Below, piece after piece: positions 32,476-43,900 of a stretch of 64,000 nt of DNA. A program made the translations under genes and the position numbers. Position 1 is the first letter of the stretch. Each line of letters starts with the position of its first letter. The notes under the pieces are model-generated. The model was not told where the DNA came from and searched no databases. It saw only the letters and a list, made by a program, of their open reading frames with translations. Origin of the DNA: Mytilus galloprovincialis (taxonomy: Eukaryota; Mollusca; Bivalvia; Mytilida; Mytilidae); NCBI RefSeq assembly GCF_965363235.1, contig NC_134849.1, positions 16,456,863 through 16,520,862 of the forward strand, in the 5' to 3' direction.

Positions 32476-33319
32476 AAGTAGATGTAAGTAATTATTGGCA
32501 CAATTTTATTTATAAATTGCTTAGTTATTTAAGTCACTTCGAGAATTCATTTTTAATCCATCAATATTTTCAAAATTTTCCTGCTGTATATTTAAAGCCT
32601 TGATTATTGTGTAGGCATACATATATTTAAAAAAAAATCATTATAGATTGTTTCAATGACATTTAAGGCACTTGAATTATGTACGTAAATACATTCAACA
32701 TATTCATAACGTTTGCAGAAATTCCGTTCTTATAATTGCTAGACATCGTAATCACATTGCTATTTAGGGAGCTATAGTTGAAAATGAATAAAATGTTAAA
32801 AAAAATATAACGAGTTAAAAAAAATCCATTATGTTTGATTTAGGAATTTTTATCAGATTATATCTACAAAAATAATAAAAAAATGGAATTATCATTCATT
32901 TGAAACTTATGTAAATTTAACATTAAGAATGCCTTAAAAAAAGCGTCAAAATCATAAAACTGGCAAAAATCTTTTATTGAAAGCTGTGGTCAAAAGTAAC
33001 ACAAATATTTCAAGTTAAATTGATACAATAAGACTCTGACTTAGTTTGTACATTGTATCGAAAGACACCTGCTATAAAAATGAGAAAAATAATTTAAAAG
33101 ATACTATAGAACGTCACTTTTTCAAACATATACCAGTAACGTTGGCATTTAATTGAATCAGACGCTGAACGTCCGCGCGAAAAAGTTATTCTTCAACTAC
33201 GAACTCGGAAATGTTGTTAGTGATATTTGATGTAAATTAGACGAAATGTCTTTTACTTCAAAATTTTATTTTAGACAATATTACCTACCTGTAGACGAAG
33301 CACAATTCCCAAATCAAGT
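32476..33319. other. Non-coding intergenic, nothing recognised
   Basis: AT-rich spacer between the lectin genes without recognisable structure. Confidence 0.45.
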
Positions 33320-33740
33320 CTGCAGGCATAATTCATTATAACACCATGTTGACTGCTGTACCCCTATGTTTGACATTTATACCTATTCTGTCTGTTTGTT
33401 TTGTTCAAACATCGTTATCTATATAATGGAAATGTATTCGACTGTCATACAAGTGAGAGGTTTAGCTAGCTAGAAAACCAGGATTAATCCACTACATAAC
33501 AAAATGCCTGTACCAAGTCAGGAATATGACAAGTGTTATCTATTCGTTTGATTTGTTTGATCTGATTAAGGATTTTCCATTATGAATTTTGCACGGAGTA
33601 CAGTAGTTTTGGAATTTTACTTTTAGCCAAAAGTTAGATGTATCAATAGTCCGGCTGATTGGTATAACAGTTGCTGGTTTGATGACAAAAGCACCAAATT
33701 TGGTATCGTAATACTTTGGTTGTTTCAAATAATACTAGCC
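33320..33740 (+). repeat. Dispersed repeat shared with 57.25-57.50 kb
   Basis: GACTGCTGTACCCCTATGTTTG, CGACTGTCATACAAGTGAGAGG, TTTAGCTAGCTAGAAAACCAGG and ATGCCTGTACCAAGTCAGGAATATG recur in diverged form at 57.27-57.48 kb. A short frame starting MLTAVPLCLTF resembles a signal peptide, but it belongs to the repeat. Confidence 0.7.
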
Positions 33741-35064
33741 ATGGACACACCTTGCTTGTTTCATATAGCGGCGTTTTCCATGATGGCCACACAAAAATTA
33801 AAAAAATCAACATATATTACTGATATACCGTCGAAGGCCAAATTTGGCATGACAGTTATGCGGGGTGATTTATAAGTTATGGATCATCCATGAATTTCAA
33901 TACGAGAGATTCTTCTAAGATGGCCGTCTCAGAATATCAATATCCACAATTATATCTCTTAAATTCTAATTTAAAATGTTAGTAGTGCTATTGCTTCAAA
34001 CAATATTTCCAAAGTTGAATTTCAAAATTGCCATATCAAAATATATCAAAATAAACACTAAGTCTAATTGGCCATGACTTTAAGGAAAGCAGGACTTTAT
34101 ATTAGTATGTCGTACAGTGGTTTATTTTTAATCGGGCAAGCTAAACATGACACATGAGGTTAAGAGCCCTGATTCAAAATTGCGTAATCGCGTGGTAAAC
34201 ATGCTAAGTGCAAGAGTAACCAAAGGCGACATCATAATAGGAAATAATTAATTATAATGTTTGCTGATCCTGGAAACGTACTGAAACATCAAAGAAAGTA
34301 TAAAGCAGATGAATCCCAACATGTCTAGACGGTCATTCGACCTTGTTTACATGGTGATCTATAACAAATTACACCATTCCCGACTCTTTTGTTTTCTACA
34401 TAATTAGTTGTTCCATAAATTAACAAGTTACGGGTCGATTCGATACCGATATCATAGTTTATATCGCATATAGTTTCTGGTTGTAGTAAGAAAACCAAGG
34501 CGGTTTCAAACATAAAGATTCGGAAAGAGACAATACGAGTATTAAAGATTTAGGTAAAAAGTATGGCGTATGCACTTAAATTCGGTCACGGACCCGTGAT
34601 GTGTATTCTATTTTATTATATCTCATAAGAATAACCTTTTTGAGATAGGTGTTATTTCTTTTTTGTTGAAATTGAATAGATCACAGATTATGGATTTTAG
34701 AAAGGCAATATAGCGGATAACTCCATAGTTACGACATTGTGTATTTGATAGTAAACATAAACCAATGAAACAAATAAAATCCTTTTGTTATAAAGGTTGT
34801 GAACTAGCAAAACATTGCGACATGTTTATGTTTCTACGAACAAAGGCAGACACTTTATTATTATTTGTCTGTCGTTACCAATATTCAGACGAAAACAATA
34901 TTGCAAAATATCCATTTTTACATCAGAGTCTTGCTATATTTCGATCGGTATAGATCTGTCGGTTAAATTGATAATATGAGAAAGTTTTACGACGTTCATA
35001 TATCAATTAATTTTAGACCAACATTATCTCTTGTACTATTTAAGATTTACATGTACGTGCCAAC
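33741..35064. other. Upstream flank of lectin 2, nothing recognised
   Basis: Unique-looking AT-rich DNA. No exon or repeat core recognised up to the TATA-like box. Confidence 0.4.
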
Positions 35065-35072
35065 TATATAAG
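35065..35072 (+). promoter_or_regulatory. TATA-like box of lectin 2
   Basis: TATATAAG lies about 80 bp upstream of the lectin 2 start codon, in a block (ATAAGAACTATTAAATG...CGCATAAGGATCATATATTC) that is conserved upstream of lectin 1 (23.68-23.75 kb). Distance and conservation fit a core promoter. This is inference. Confidence 0.45.
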
Positions 35073-35147
35073 TACGATAAGAACTATTAAATGTAAAGAA
35101 GAACGCATAAGGATCATATATTCGAGTATTAGACATTGTTTAAAGAC

Positions 35148-38100
35148 ATGTTTTATTACGTTTTGATATGTTTATTTGGTATGTCACACTTATTACTTTT
35201 GCTTAGCATACTTAGTAAACTTGTTCTTAAATTATGTATAATTTAACAGTACCCACAATTATTTAAATATTTGTATCATGCAATTTAATACACTAAATCA
35301 CATTGTTGTTTACTAATGATTTAATGATGGTTAAACTTAATCATTTAAAAGTCAATTAATGTTAAAACAAAGATTATTTCCAGCTTAAAGTTTATAGTTT
35401 ATAAGAAAGAACATTGAGACAGAAGAGAACATGACACAGGTTAATAATCTACAAAGACAAATAAAAGAACACTATAACACGTAATTCAGATGATAAACAA
35501 CGTCAGTACCTATTATATATATCTACTAATATTTTTTTAAAATCTGATGAATATTGTGAATTGCTTCCTAATGAACTAGCCGTGTCTGTTGTTTCTTTAA
35601 TTTCAAGTTATAGAAGATATGTAACGTTGTTTCTTTGATTGCAAGTTCTAGAAGTTATATAACAAGTAATCAATTAAAAAAAGAAAGAAATCAGAAGAGT
35701 TTGGATTGGAAAGAACATCATAAATATACCTGAATGTGCAATCAGATTATCTCACTTCTTCGATCTTCTTGGTTTTGACATATGGAAAAAGGAACTCTGA
35801 CTCAGTCGTCGGGGAGATGCACACAGTTCCTTCTCATAGGAATGCCGAGAATTTTGTTGACGAGTGTACCTAAATTTATCACATATGTTGTCCAGAAGAA
35901 ACATATCTCTTTGATTACTTTATACATGATTAACAAAATATAATGTGTGGTATCCCAAAGTAATAATAAGTAGTTTCACCATTAATCTGAAGACTGTCTT
36001 TGATTGCTGATACTGTTAATGTTGATAATTTAAAAAGACCCTACTATATAACTTTTGTGCAAAGAAACTTCTGAATTTCAGGTATCAAATACGACGATTA
36101 ACATCCACTCCTTCATTTTTGGTTGAAATTCCCAAAGAAAATAGAACACACATATTTCCCCCTTCGTAAGTGTTCTGGGGTATATGTTAAGACCACTACT
36201 CACATGAGACCAAATAAAACAGATATTAACCATTTCAAGCCCCGTACGACTGACAACAATGAGCATAGTCAGTCATAAAAGGCTCAGAGATGACAAATGC
36301 AATACAATTCAAACGAGAAAACTAACGGCATAATTAATGTACCAAATTCATATATCAAGCAGTGTACTTAAATTTGACTTAGAATATGCATTATTTTGCA
36401 GCTTGTTTCCAGAACATTGTTTGTCAGTGTCAAAACGGTTGGATTCATAATTCTACATCATGTTATTACTTCAGCGATAATACGAAGACCTGGGATACTT
36501 CTTCTGTAGGTTAATTACTAATTCATCTGATACACTTGGAAATCTGGCAATTTTACTGTACAAAATGGACATTTTGCCAACGACTTGGTGTCTTTAGTGA
36601 TCGATGAAGGCCGGAAATGTTTTAGTATAAAAAATTGAATACAAACTGTGAAAAGCTTATACAAAAGCTTTGTTAAAGTGTACGTATACTAACAGAAATC
36701 AGATTTTCCTTACACTTTTATATGGTTATCGAATATCTGTGTTTCGGTAATCAATAAAAGCATCCCACAGTTATTAAAATTGAGGTTATATGCTTTGAGT
36801 TTTATGAACAATGTTTTAAGTTATTTTGGAATTTAGTAAACATCTAATTTTACACATCATGATTGAAAACAAAATCAAATGCCACAAAACATAAGCGAAC
36901 CTGTCTTTAGCTATGATTATAAGACGAATGAAAACAATTATCTTTTATCTTTGCTCGAACATTTGAAACCTTTAATACTTCTAAGGTAGGTATTGCAAGG
37001 TTAGATACTTTTATTTTATTTTTCCTTTTTATAAATGAGCGTCGGGGACGAGACGATATCAAACGCGCGTCTGGTGTACACCATTTCATCCTGATATCTA
37101 GGTTGAGTTTGTGTCGCATGTCTTACACATACATATATTGTCTCTTTTATATGATAATGTTTAATTGTTTGGATAAGTGAGTATATTTGTCCGTAATTTT
37201 TTTTTATAACATTCAATATAATAATACGTATAATCGTAAACAGTGTGTCCGTATATTTTACAGGCTTCTTGCCAGGCACATCATGCTGAACTTGCTGTCA
37301 TAGAGACAAATGAAGAAAATACGTTCATATGGTCTGAAATGACTAAACTTGGAGGTGGGTAGCTTCATGATGTACACATTACTTAACAACCAATTATTAA
37401 ATCCATCCCTATGGACAACTTATAATTAAATTTAAATTATGTTTGTCAAACATATTGCCTTTTTAGGGAAACCAAACTTTTGTTATAATTATGGTAAAAA
37501 AAAATTTTGTCATAGAAATAAAACGTGTATAATGATTTTACTTCAACAAAAACTCTCCATAATTGAGTACTTTGACTTTTCTATTGTCTTATTTTCTGGT
37601 TGTCATAAATTTCTTTTTGGGAAGACAGGAACAGTGTAATGCGCTATATAAAAACCGAATAACAAACAGATTTTTTCAAATGAATTGTATCTGGTAAACG
37701 TTTTAACACTAAATAAAAGACGAAAAGCATCCATGTTTGCATAGAACATGTGGATTTTGAAATATATTTAAAGTAAGACTTTATATATAAACTCATCATG
37801 GATACCAGGATCAAAATTATATATTTACGCCAGACGTGCGTTTCGTCTTAAAAAGACTCATCAGTGACGCTCGAATAAAAAAAAATGTTTCAAAGGCCAA
37901 ATAGAGTACAAACTTGAAGAGCATTGAGTACCAAAAATTCCTAAAAGTTTTGCCAAAAACAGGTAAGGTTATCTATTCTTTAGGTAGAAAAGCCTTCTTT
38001 TTTTTCAAAAAATTCAAAGTTTTGTTATCAGTTAATTTATATTTATGAACATATCAATGATGACTCAAGTCAACACAGAAGTTCTGACTACTGGGCTAGT

Positions 38101-41100
38101 GATACCCTCGAGGAGATAAATCTCCACCAGCAGTGGCATTGACCCTGTTGTTGCAAATAAACTCATCATAGATACCAGGATCACAATTCTATATTTATTT
38201 ATGAGTTTAATTATTATCTGTTGCTTGGACTTGTGTCATGTTAGATTTCCTGTTGTATTTAAGTTATATTTTCGCATAAATTTTATTTAAGATATATCTT
38301 TCTTATAGACAATTGAAATAAAAAAAATTGGTTGGGGTGAAAATATCAGGATTTTCAAGAACATCACAGAAAACTTGATTTTGTCTTCTTCAACCCAACC
38401 ATTTCTTATACTTAAACTTTATAATAATAACAAACAATCGAGCTTCAAGGAGAATGTTTGTGAATCAAATACTTTTCATGTAGCGTTTCTGACTGATTTA
38501 AACGACATCAAAGCGGTACACAGAAGTTGAGTGACATAAATATTACCTATTTAATATTGTTTGATATAACAAAGCAAATATAAACTCATCATAAATACCA
38601 GGATTGAAATTTTCAAATTGCGCCAGACGCGGGTTTCGTCTACAAAAGACTCATCAGTTACGCTCAAATAAAAAAAATAGTTAAAAGGCAGAATAAAATA
38701 ATCTATACATATACATATTAGAATAAACGAAATCTTCTTGATTTAAAGCTTTTTATATGACTGCTAATATCTTGTTCTAGCTACAAAAAAAGGGTAATAT
38801 GATGGATTATTTCAAAGCACGAATCTTCACTAAAATTTAATAAAAAAAACCTGGAAGTTTGCATTATAGAAGCTGAAAAAAAATGTATTACTAGTATCAA
38901 CCATATAAAACACTAATCTTAGGAATCAGAATTTTGATTGCAATTAATATTGCTCTAGGTTTAAATATTCTCTGCTGTTTAGGATTTTTCTGGTTGGATG
39001 GAACAGATGAATTTTCTGAGGGACAATGGAAATGGGCATCAACTGGTGAACCATTGGATTATTCGAATTGGTTTCCAGGAGAACCTAATAATAGTAATGG
39101 TCAAGAAGACTGTCTGCTGACAGGTGGAGTCTACAAAACATTCTGGAATGATTCACCTTGTTCGAACCAGATCAAATATATTTGTGAGAAAAAGTAAGAA
39201 TTTGTACCTTTAATTTTTAACTTAAACAGGTTACTCAAGTGGCTACAATCCAAATTACTGCATTAGAAAAATACTAAATTTCATTTGGTTGTGTTACTTT
39301 GCTTTTATCATTTAATTGATAACAAGGTAAAATATAATTTCATACAAAGACCTTTTTCCTCTATTTTGTGTCGTTCTTCCTGATAATCTGACAAGCCTTT
39401 CTTTTCAACTGTTTTTCGCATTTTGTTTTTATTGCTTTATGCTCTAACAACTTCCGAAATTAAACAGAAGGAATTAGAGCTCGAAACATGTTGAACAATG
39501 GTCAGTAGCCTGTAGTTTAGGTTAGAGTGAAGGTTTGCGCCTGTAAACACGTTTAAATTTTTGCATTTTTGCACCTTTTTTAAGGGAGCCTGTCAGTGGT
39601 TGTCGATTACTGGTTTGTGTGGTTCATAGATGTTTTAACCTATTCCGTTTTTTTATAACGATTAAACTGTTAGATTACATGTTTGCATTGTTTTACGCTA
39701 GTCATTTTGGGGCCCTTAATAACTTGCTGTTCTGTGTAACCCAATACCCCGTGTTGCAGGCCGTACTTTGACCTATGTGTAATTGTTAACTTTCAATAGA
39801 TACGATTGTTGATGTCTTTATGTACTCAAATCAGTATAGTTTGTTTGTCTTCCCATTTAAAAAAACATTCACATTTGTCTTGCCGGTATATCTTAATCTA
39901 TAAGACGATTTTTAGTTGTTCACATCGTAACGCCTTTGTGTCTGTTAAAATTTAATTGTCTGAACGGAAATAGTACATTTCCGTATTCTTATGTTTCATT
40001 CAGTTATTTAACTTTACTTAAGGGCATACGATACAGTTACAGGGGGGGGGGGGGGGGGGGTAATGACATTGCTAACGTAAAATGTTATTTTCGCGACGTC
40101 AAACTATGACATATCGGGAAAAGATGCATTTTTCGACTGATTTTTATCATTCAAACTGATTTAATTTGAAAACGAGTGCATGGACCCCAATTTTTTAAAA
40201 CAGTAATTTGTTTCATTTTGCAAGGAGATTTTGTGACCCAAATTTTATTAAACTGTAAATAGCGCAATTTTTTTGATTTTGATAAACATGCAGCAAAAAA
40301 TGTATTCATGAACATTTAATAAATATGAGTTATTTCTGAATAAAAATTGCATAATTTTTAATGATACTTATAAAATCCAGAAATTACCGATTATTTAACA
40401 AAAAAACAATTTGTGTTTATCTTTTAAACAAAAACGTTATGTCTTTCTTTCGAAAAAGAAAATACGGATACAAATCTGAATTTTGAGCAAATATACAAAT
40501 TTTCGACCTCATTTTACTCAAAAAGTAGCACATGAAGGTATAGTTTTAATAACATATTTGATTTAATCAGGTAAAAAATAGCCTATATGCAAATTTTCAT
40601 CAACTTGTAAATACAGGTTCAAAACTGTATCGTATGCCCTTAATGGTTTAAAACAGCTGATGAAGACAACGTTTTTCATATCGTATACAGCTTTAACAGA
40701 CTAACCAGGAAAAACTATATTGACGTTATAGATACCTGTAGCAGATAGACAATTTAAAATATTTAGTCGATTTTGTCTTGATTCAATCAATATCGTCGAC
40801 ATCGACATCTTAGATAAACATATTTGTCTATTTCTATGCCATCAATAACGTCGATGTAAACATCTTGAGAACCATTATTGTATATGCAGATCAATACATT
40901 TGGTTAAGAACTGTCGATATCAAAACTTAAATAATCATAACAGAAGAAACGAGGTCAGGTATACAATTTGATTGAAAACATGGCATCGATATCGACGGTT
41001 GATGTTGTGTTTACTGTGACACATATAGTAAATGTACACATCAAAACCGATACGATGTCGTCGATATCTCATGTTTTGAACATAACTTATACATTAAAAT

Positions 41101-41191
41101 GTTTTTTGCGATATTTAATTTTTTTTATTTGTTTTACAAATCATATTTTCTTTATTTATGTTGCAGGTTGGAGAATCCAGTTGTTGGATAA
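35148..41191 (+). CDS. C-type lectin 2, secreted, tandem paralogue of lectin 1
   Basis: Five exons in phase: 35148-35178 (MFYYVLICLF, donor G/GTATGT), 36402-36505, 37264-37354, 38983-39193 and 41167-41191. The protein is 153 residues, the same as lectin 1 because a one-residue loss near the N-terminus is balanced by one gained near PNNSNGQEDC. CTLD landmarks: VCQCQNGW..STSCYYF, SCQAHHAELAVIET, FWLDGTDEFSEGQW, EPN at 109-111 and WND at 130-132, then ICEKKLENPVVG. All calcium and sugar ligand motifs are intact, so sugar binding is expected by family knowledge. The same intron phases and tail exon as lectin 1 show tandem duplication of a whole gene. The last intron carries a piggyBac-like MITE. 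Confidence 0.93.
35570..35670. repeat. Short tandem duplication in lectin 2 intron 1
   Basis: TTGTTTCTTTAATTTCAAGTTATAGAAGATAT is followed directly by TTGTTTCTTTGATTGCAAGTTCTAGAAGTTAT. Period about 47 bp. Confidence 0.7.
36180..36345 (+). repeat. M2 fragment in lectin 2 intron 1
   Basis: TCACATGAGACCAAATAAAAC, CAACAATGAGCATAGTCAGTC and CAATTCAAACGAGAAAACTAACGGC. Lies just before exon 2. Confidence 0.65.
37015..37110 (-). repeat. Decayed M1 fragment, reverse, in lectin 2 intron 2
   Basis: TGAGCGTCGGGGACGAGACG and AAACGCGCGTCTGGTGTACA. The M1 core is readable in reverse. Confidence 0.55.
37795..38195 (+). repeat. M1 copy with re-started head, lectin 2 intron 3
   Basis: AACTCATCATGGATACCAGG, CGCCAGACGTGCGTTTCGTC and AGCATTGAGTACCAAAAATTCC form a full M1. 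At about 38158-38195 the head AAACTCATCATAGATACCAGG begins again but breaks off, after ACCCTCGAGGAGATAAATCTCC. Confidence 0.75.
38575..38700 (+). repeat. M1 copy, truncated, lectin 2 intron 3
   Basis: AAACTCATCATAAATACCAGG, GCGCCAGACGCGGGTTTCGTC and GACTCATCAGTTACGCTC. Only the head part remains. Confidence 0.75.
39660..39805 (-). repeat. M2 tail, reverse, in lectin 2 last intron
   Basis: TTGTTTTACGCTAGTCATTTTGGGGCCC, CCCCGTGTTGCAGGCCGTAC and TTTGACCTATGTGTAATTG. Parallel to the one at 24.1 kb. Confidence 0.6.
40022..40639. mobile_element. 618 bp piggyBac-like MITE flanked by TTAA
   Basis: The ends GGGCATACGATACAGTT and AACTGTATCGTATGCCC are an exact 17 bp inverted repeat, and each is bordered by TTAA. 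TTAA target duplication is the hallmark of piggyBac-type transposases. The interior is AT-rich, has no reading frame and starts with a run of 19 G (40042-40060). The element is therefore non-autonomous and lies in the last intron of lectin 2. Confidence 0.88.
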
Positions 41192-41369
41192 AAAGTATAA
41201 CATCAATGGTTATAAATATGAGAGAGATATACATCTAGAATTAAAATAAATGACAGATTTTCATTGTTTAAATAGTTAATATTGTCAACCTTTTGAAATA
41301 TATAAAATTGAGAATTTCAATTTGAAAAAAAATCAACACAGCGAATAAGTCCCTTACCCGCCCCCTAAA

Positions 41370-41705
41370 CAAAATTTCAATCGTCACTGAACCCCCACTT
41401 TTTCTTAAAATGTCCTGTATCAAGTTTGGAAAAGGACCATCATTATATTATAGTTCGTTTCTGTGTGTGTTACATTTTAGTGATGTCTTTCTGTTGTGTC
41501 GTAGTTCTCCGCTTATATCTAATGTGTTTCCCTCAGTTTTAGTATGTAACTGGGATTTGTTTTTTCTCAATCGATTTATGAATTTTGAACAGCGGTATAC
41601 TACTGTTGCCTTTAAAAATCTAGTGTAGACGAAACGGGTGTCTAGTGCAAATACAAAATTTCAATTCTGTCATCTATGATGAGTTTATTTACCATAAAAT
41701 GAAGA
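41370..41705 (+). repeat. Dispersed mussel repeat joined to a reverse M1 head
   Basis: TTCTGTTGTGTCGTAGTTCTCC, GTGTTTCCCTCAGTTTTAG, TATGAATTTTGAACAGCGG and TACTACTGTTGCC are a known mussel repeat. Directly after comes reverse M1 (GTGTAGACGAAACGGGTGTC ... ATCTATGATGAGTTT). The 72-codon frame here is repeat translation. Confidence 0.7.
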
Positions 41706-41807
41706 AAAAAGTCAAACGTCAGTAGAATAATAAAGACACTATATAAAAATAAAAAAATGTGATGTTAAAATACACCAAAACATGTACAATTATCCCCGGC
41801 TTAGTAT

Positions 41808-42300
41808 ATATCCAGGATTTTGATTGGTTAACGCACGTCGTTACAAAACCCATAGCCCCTGGGTGTTGCTAACCCATATCCCCGGACGTTGCTAACCATT
41901 ATCCCGGGGAACTCCGCGCAAGTTTTCCTTAGTTCCATGATTGCTCCTTGTGAAATATTGAATTCTGTAGAGTATCCATGATGTTTGTAATTAAATATCT
42001 AATTCATTAACGGGTTTGTCCTATATTATTCCGATCATGTACACTAATTTCATTAAATGCATCACTTGACTGCCACATTTCCTAGGAATGGGACTTCTGA
42101 CCTAGCTATGCAAATGACCCACGTTGACGTCACACCATCTATGACGTAACTCTCACAACATTGAGCGCCAAATTTGACTCAATCCAGTTTCTCGGTCTCC
42201 GTATTAAAAACGTCTTATATTTCACTACCTGTAGGGTTCTACCAAAGGTAGTACCCTACACCCCGTAAAAAATATGTAAAATTTCCAAATTTCAATAAAA
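41808..42300. repeat. GC-richer repeat block with small hairpin
   Basis: CAGGATTTTGATTGGTTAAC, GGGTGTTGCTAACCCATATCCCC and GGACGTTGCTAACC repeat internally. A perfect-looking hairpin, GTAGGGTTCTACC-AAA-GGTAGTACCCTAC, sits at about 42231-42260. No coding frame. It may belong to one element with the palindrome that follows. Confidence 0.5.
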
Positions 42301-42400
42301 CTTTTTTAGATAATGAAAAAAACGTTGTTTTCACGTTACACTTTGTACCCGAATTTCCATAAAACTCGCCCGATTCGGACTAAGACCGGGGATAAATTCG

Positions 42401-42538
42401 TTATCTACGTTCATATCCGTAGATATGGATATTTTAACACCCTTCAGTACCCTGTACACCCTTCGGCTTCGCCTCATGATGTACTGGGGTACTTCAGGGT
42501 GTTAAAATATCCATATCTACGGATATGAACGTAGATAA
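42401..42538. repeat. Second long palindrome with GCGAAGC (GCTTCGC) apex
   Basis: TTATCTACGTTCATATCCGT...CCCTGTAC pairs with GTACTGGGG...ACGGATATGAACGTAGATAA; the arms are about 57 bp. The loop of about 23 bp contains CGGCTTCGCC. The arms are unrelated to those at 6.5 kb, but the apex core is the same seven bases read on the other strand. The 71-codon frame across it is not a gene. Confidence 0.85.
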
Positions 42539-42539
42539 C

Positions 42540-43393
42540 TTATAATATATTGGTGACTCACACATTGAAAATTTGGATACACGATATCATTGCTTACCAC
42601 TCACATAATTGACCATCATTTAGTCTAGATTATTTAGTTATACCATTGTTAAATCTGCCGTTCTGTATTTTCTTTATATCGTAACCACATTTCAAACTTT
42701 CATAAGACTAGAACATCAGACAAGAAAATTTTCATAAACAGGAGCAAACAATCATCGATCCTTTCAAAGGTGTAAAATTTGTTTATTTTGTCATAAGCAT
42801 ACAATAGGTAGTGTAAGAAAAAAAAATCATTAAGGCTTACAATTGGAGCCAATACTCCTGGGCTATATTATCATATATGACTACTGTTGAGTTTAGTGTG
42901 AGGGCACGCTGGATTGGTGTAAAGTAAGAACCATATCAAGAATGAGAAAGTAAATTAAAAATAATAGTAAACCCACCAAGATCCCGGCCTACATCGACAC
43001 AGGCCGCAATGCATAATCAATGGGTTAAAATTCCGATTTAGATTTCAAATTGAAATAATCTACCGATCGATATGTCCAGCATAGGCAATCCTTTCAGGAA
43101 ACTGCATGTTGATTTTGAAAGCGAAATCAATATATGGTTGGATTAAACTATCCCACGTGACGTCGAACCATATTCATATTCCTTTCTTAGTATCAAGTCG
43201 GGATTGCCTTGTTCAACGTTTCCTGCTGTTAATGTTTTATAACGTTTTTATCGTGGTGTTTTAGATAGTATAGTAATTTCGTTTTTGAAAAATATGGATG
43301 ATTTAAAAAAAAAACAGAAATGAATGAAGTATTGATACTGATGGTAGATTAAATACCAAGATTTATGACAAATGCGATGATTTTAATTATTTA
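42540..43393. other. Non-coding, nothing certain
   Basis: Words such as CATAGGCAATCCTTTCAGG and GGATTGCCTTGTTC face each other loosely around 43.09 and 43.20 kb. No gene. Confidence 0.35.
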
Positions 43394-43900
43394 ACAGTTA
43401 ACTTTCCATTCCTGTGTAGCAACATCGCAGTGGCTCCAGCATATGGAGTATATGTGTCTCAATTGATACGTTACTCTAGAGCTAGCTCAAAGTACGTTGA
43501 TTTTTTTGAACGAGGAATACTGCTTTCTCAAAAGTTGCTAAGACAGGGCTATGTATCAATCAAATTAAGGTCATCACTCAAGATATATTTTTACGGTCGC
43601 CATCATGAGCTGATTGGCCAATATTACAAAAGTGTGTCAGAAATCATATATGATATTCTCCCTCAGTCATAATAACCTTCCATCATTACCAACTGAACAA
43701 AGAAATATCACGACGGGTGCTGTATACGGTGCAGGAAATGCTTACCCTTCCGGAGCACTTAAGTTCACTCCAGTTTTTTAGTGGCGTTCGTGTTGTTTCT
43801 TATTTATTTATATAACTGTTGATGTGAATGTCTTTGTTTACTCCTTGGTTTTGATTGTTATTGTCCTATTAACTTTTAATCGATACTGATTATCATTATG
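43394..43900 (+). mobile_element. LINE-type retrotransposon 3' end with reverse-transcriptase C-terminus
   Basis: An open frame at 43403-43672 reads FPFLCSNIAVAPAYGVYVSQ, then LIRYSRASSKY, LLRQGYVSIKL, YGRHHELIGQYY and stop. The motif set AYGVYxSQLIRYSRA...FYGRHHEL is the C-terminal end of a LINE-type polyprotein that I recognise from bivalve genomes. The upstream domains are missing (5' truncation, as usual for LINEs). The 3' tail follows: CGACGGGTGCTGTATACGG, CTTACCCTTCCGGAGCAC, TTTTGATTGTTATTGTCC. Same tail subfamily as 56.4 and 59.6 kb. Confidence 0.8.

Noticed and set aside
33347..33430. Signal-peptide exon for lectin 2
   Set aside because: It belongs to a dispersed repeat also present at 57.3 kb. 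The exon at 35148-35178 is shared with lectin 1 and fits the splice phase.
42313..42528. 71-codon frame
   Set aside because: It runs straight through the palindrome's two arms, so it is a by-product of the inverted repeat.
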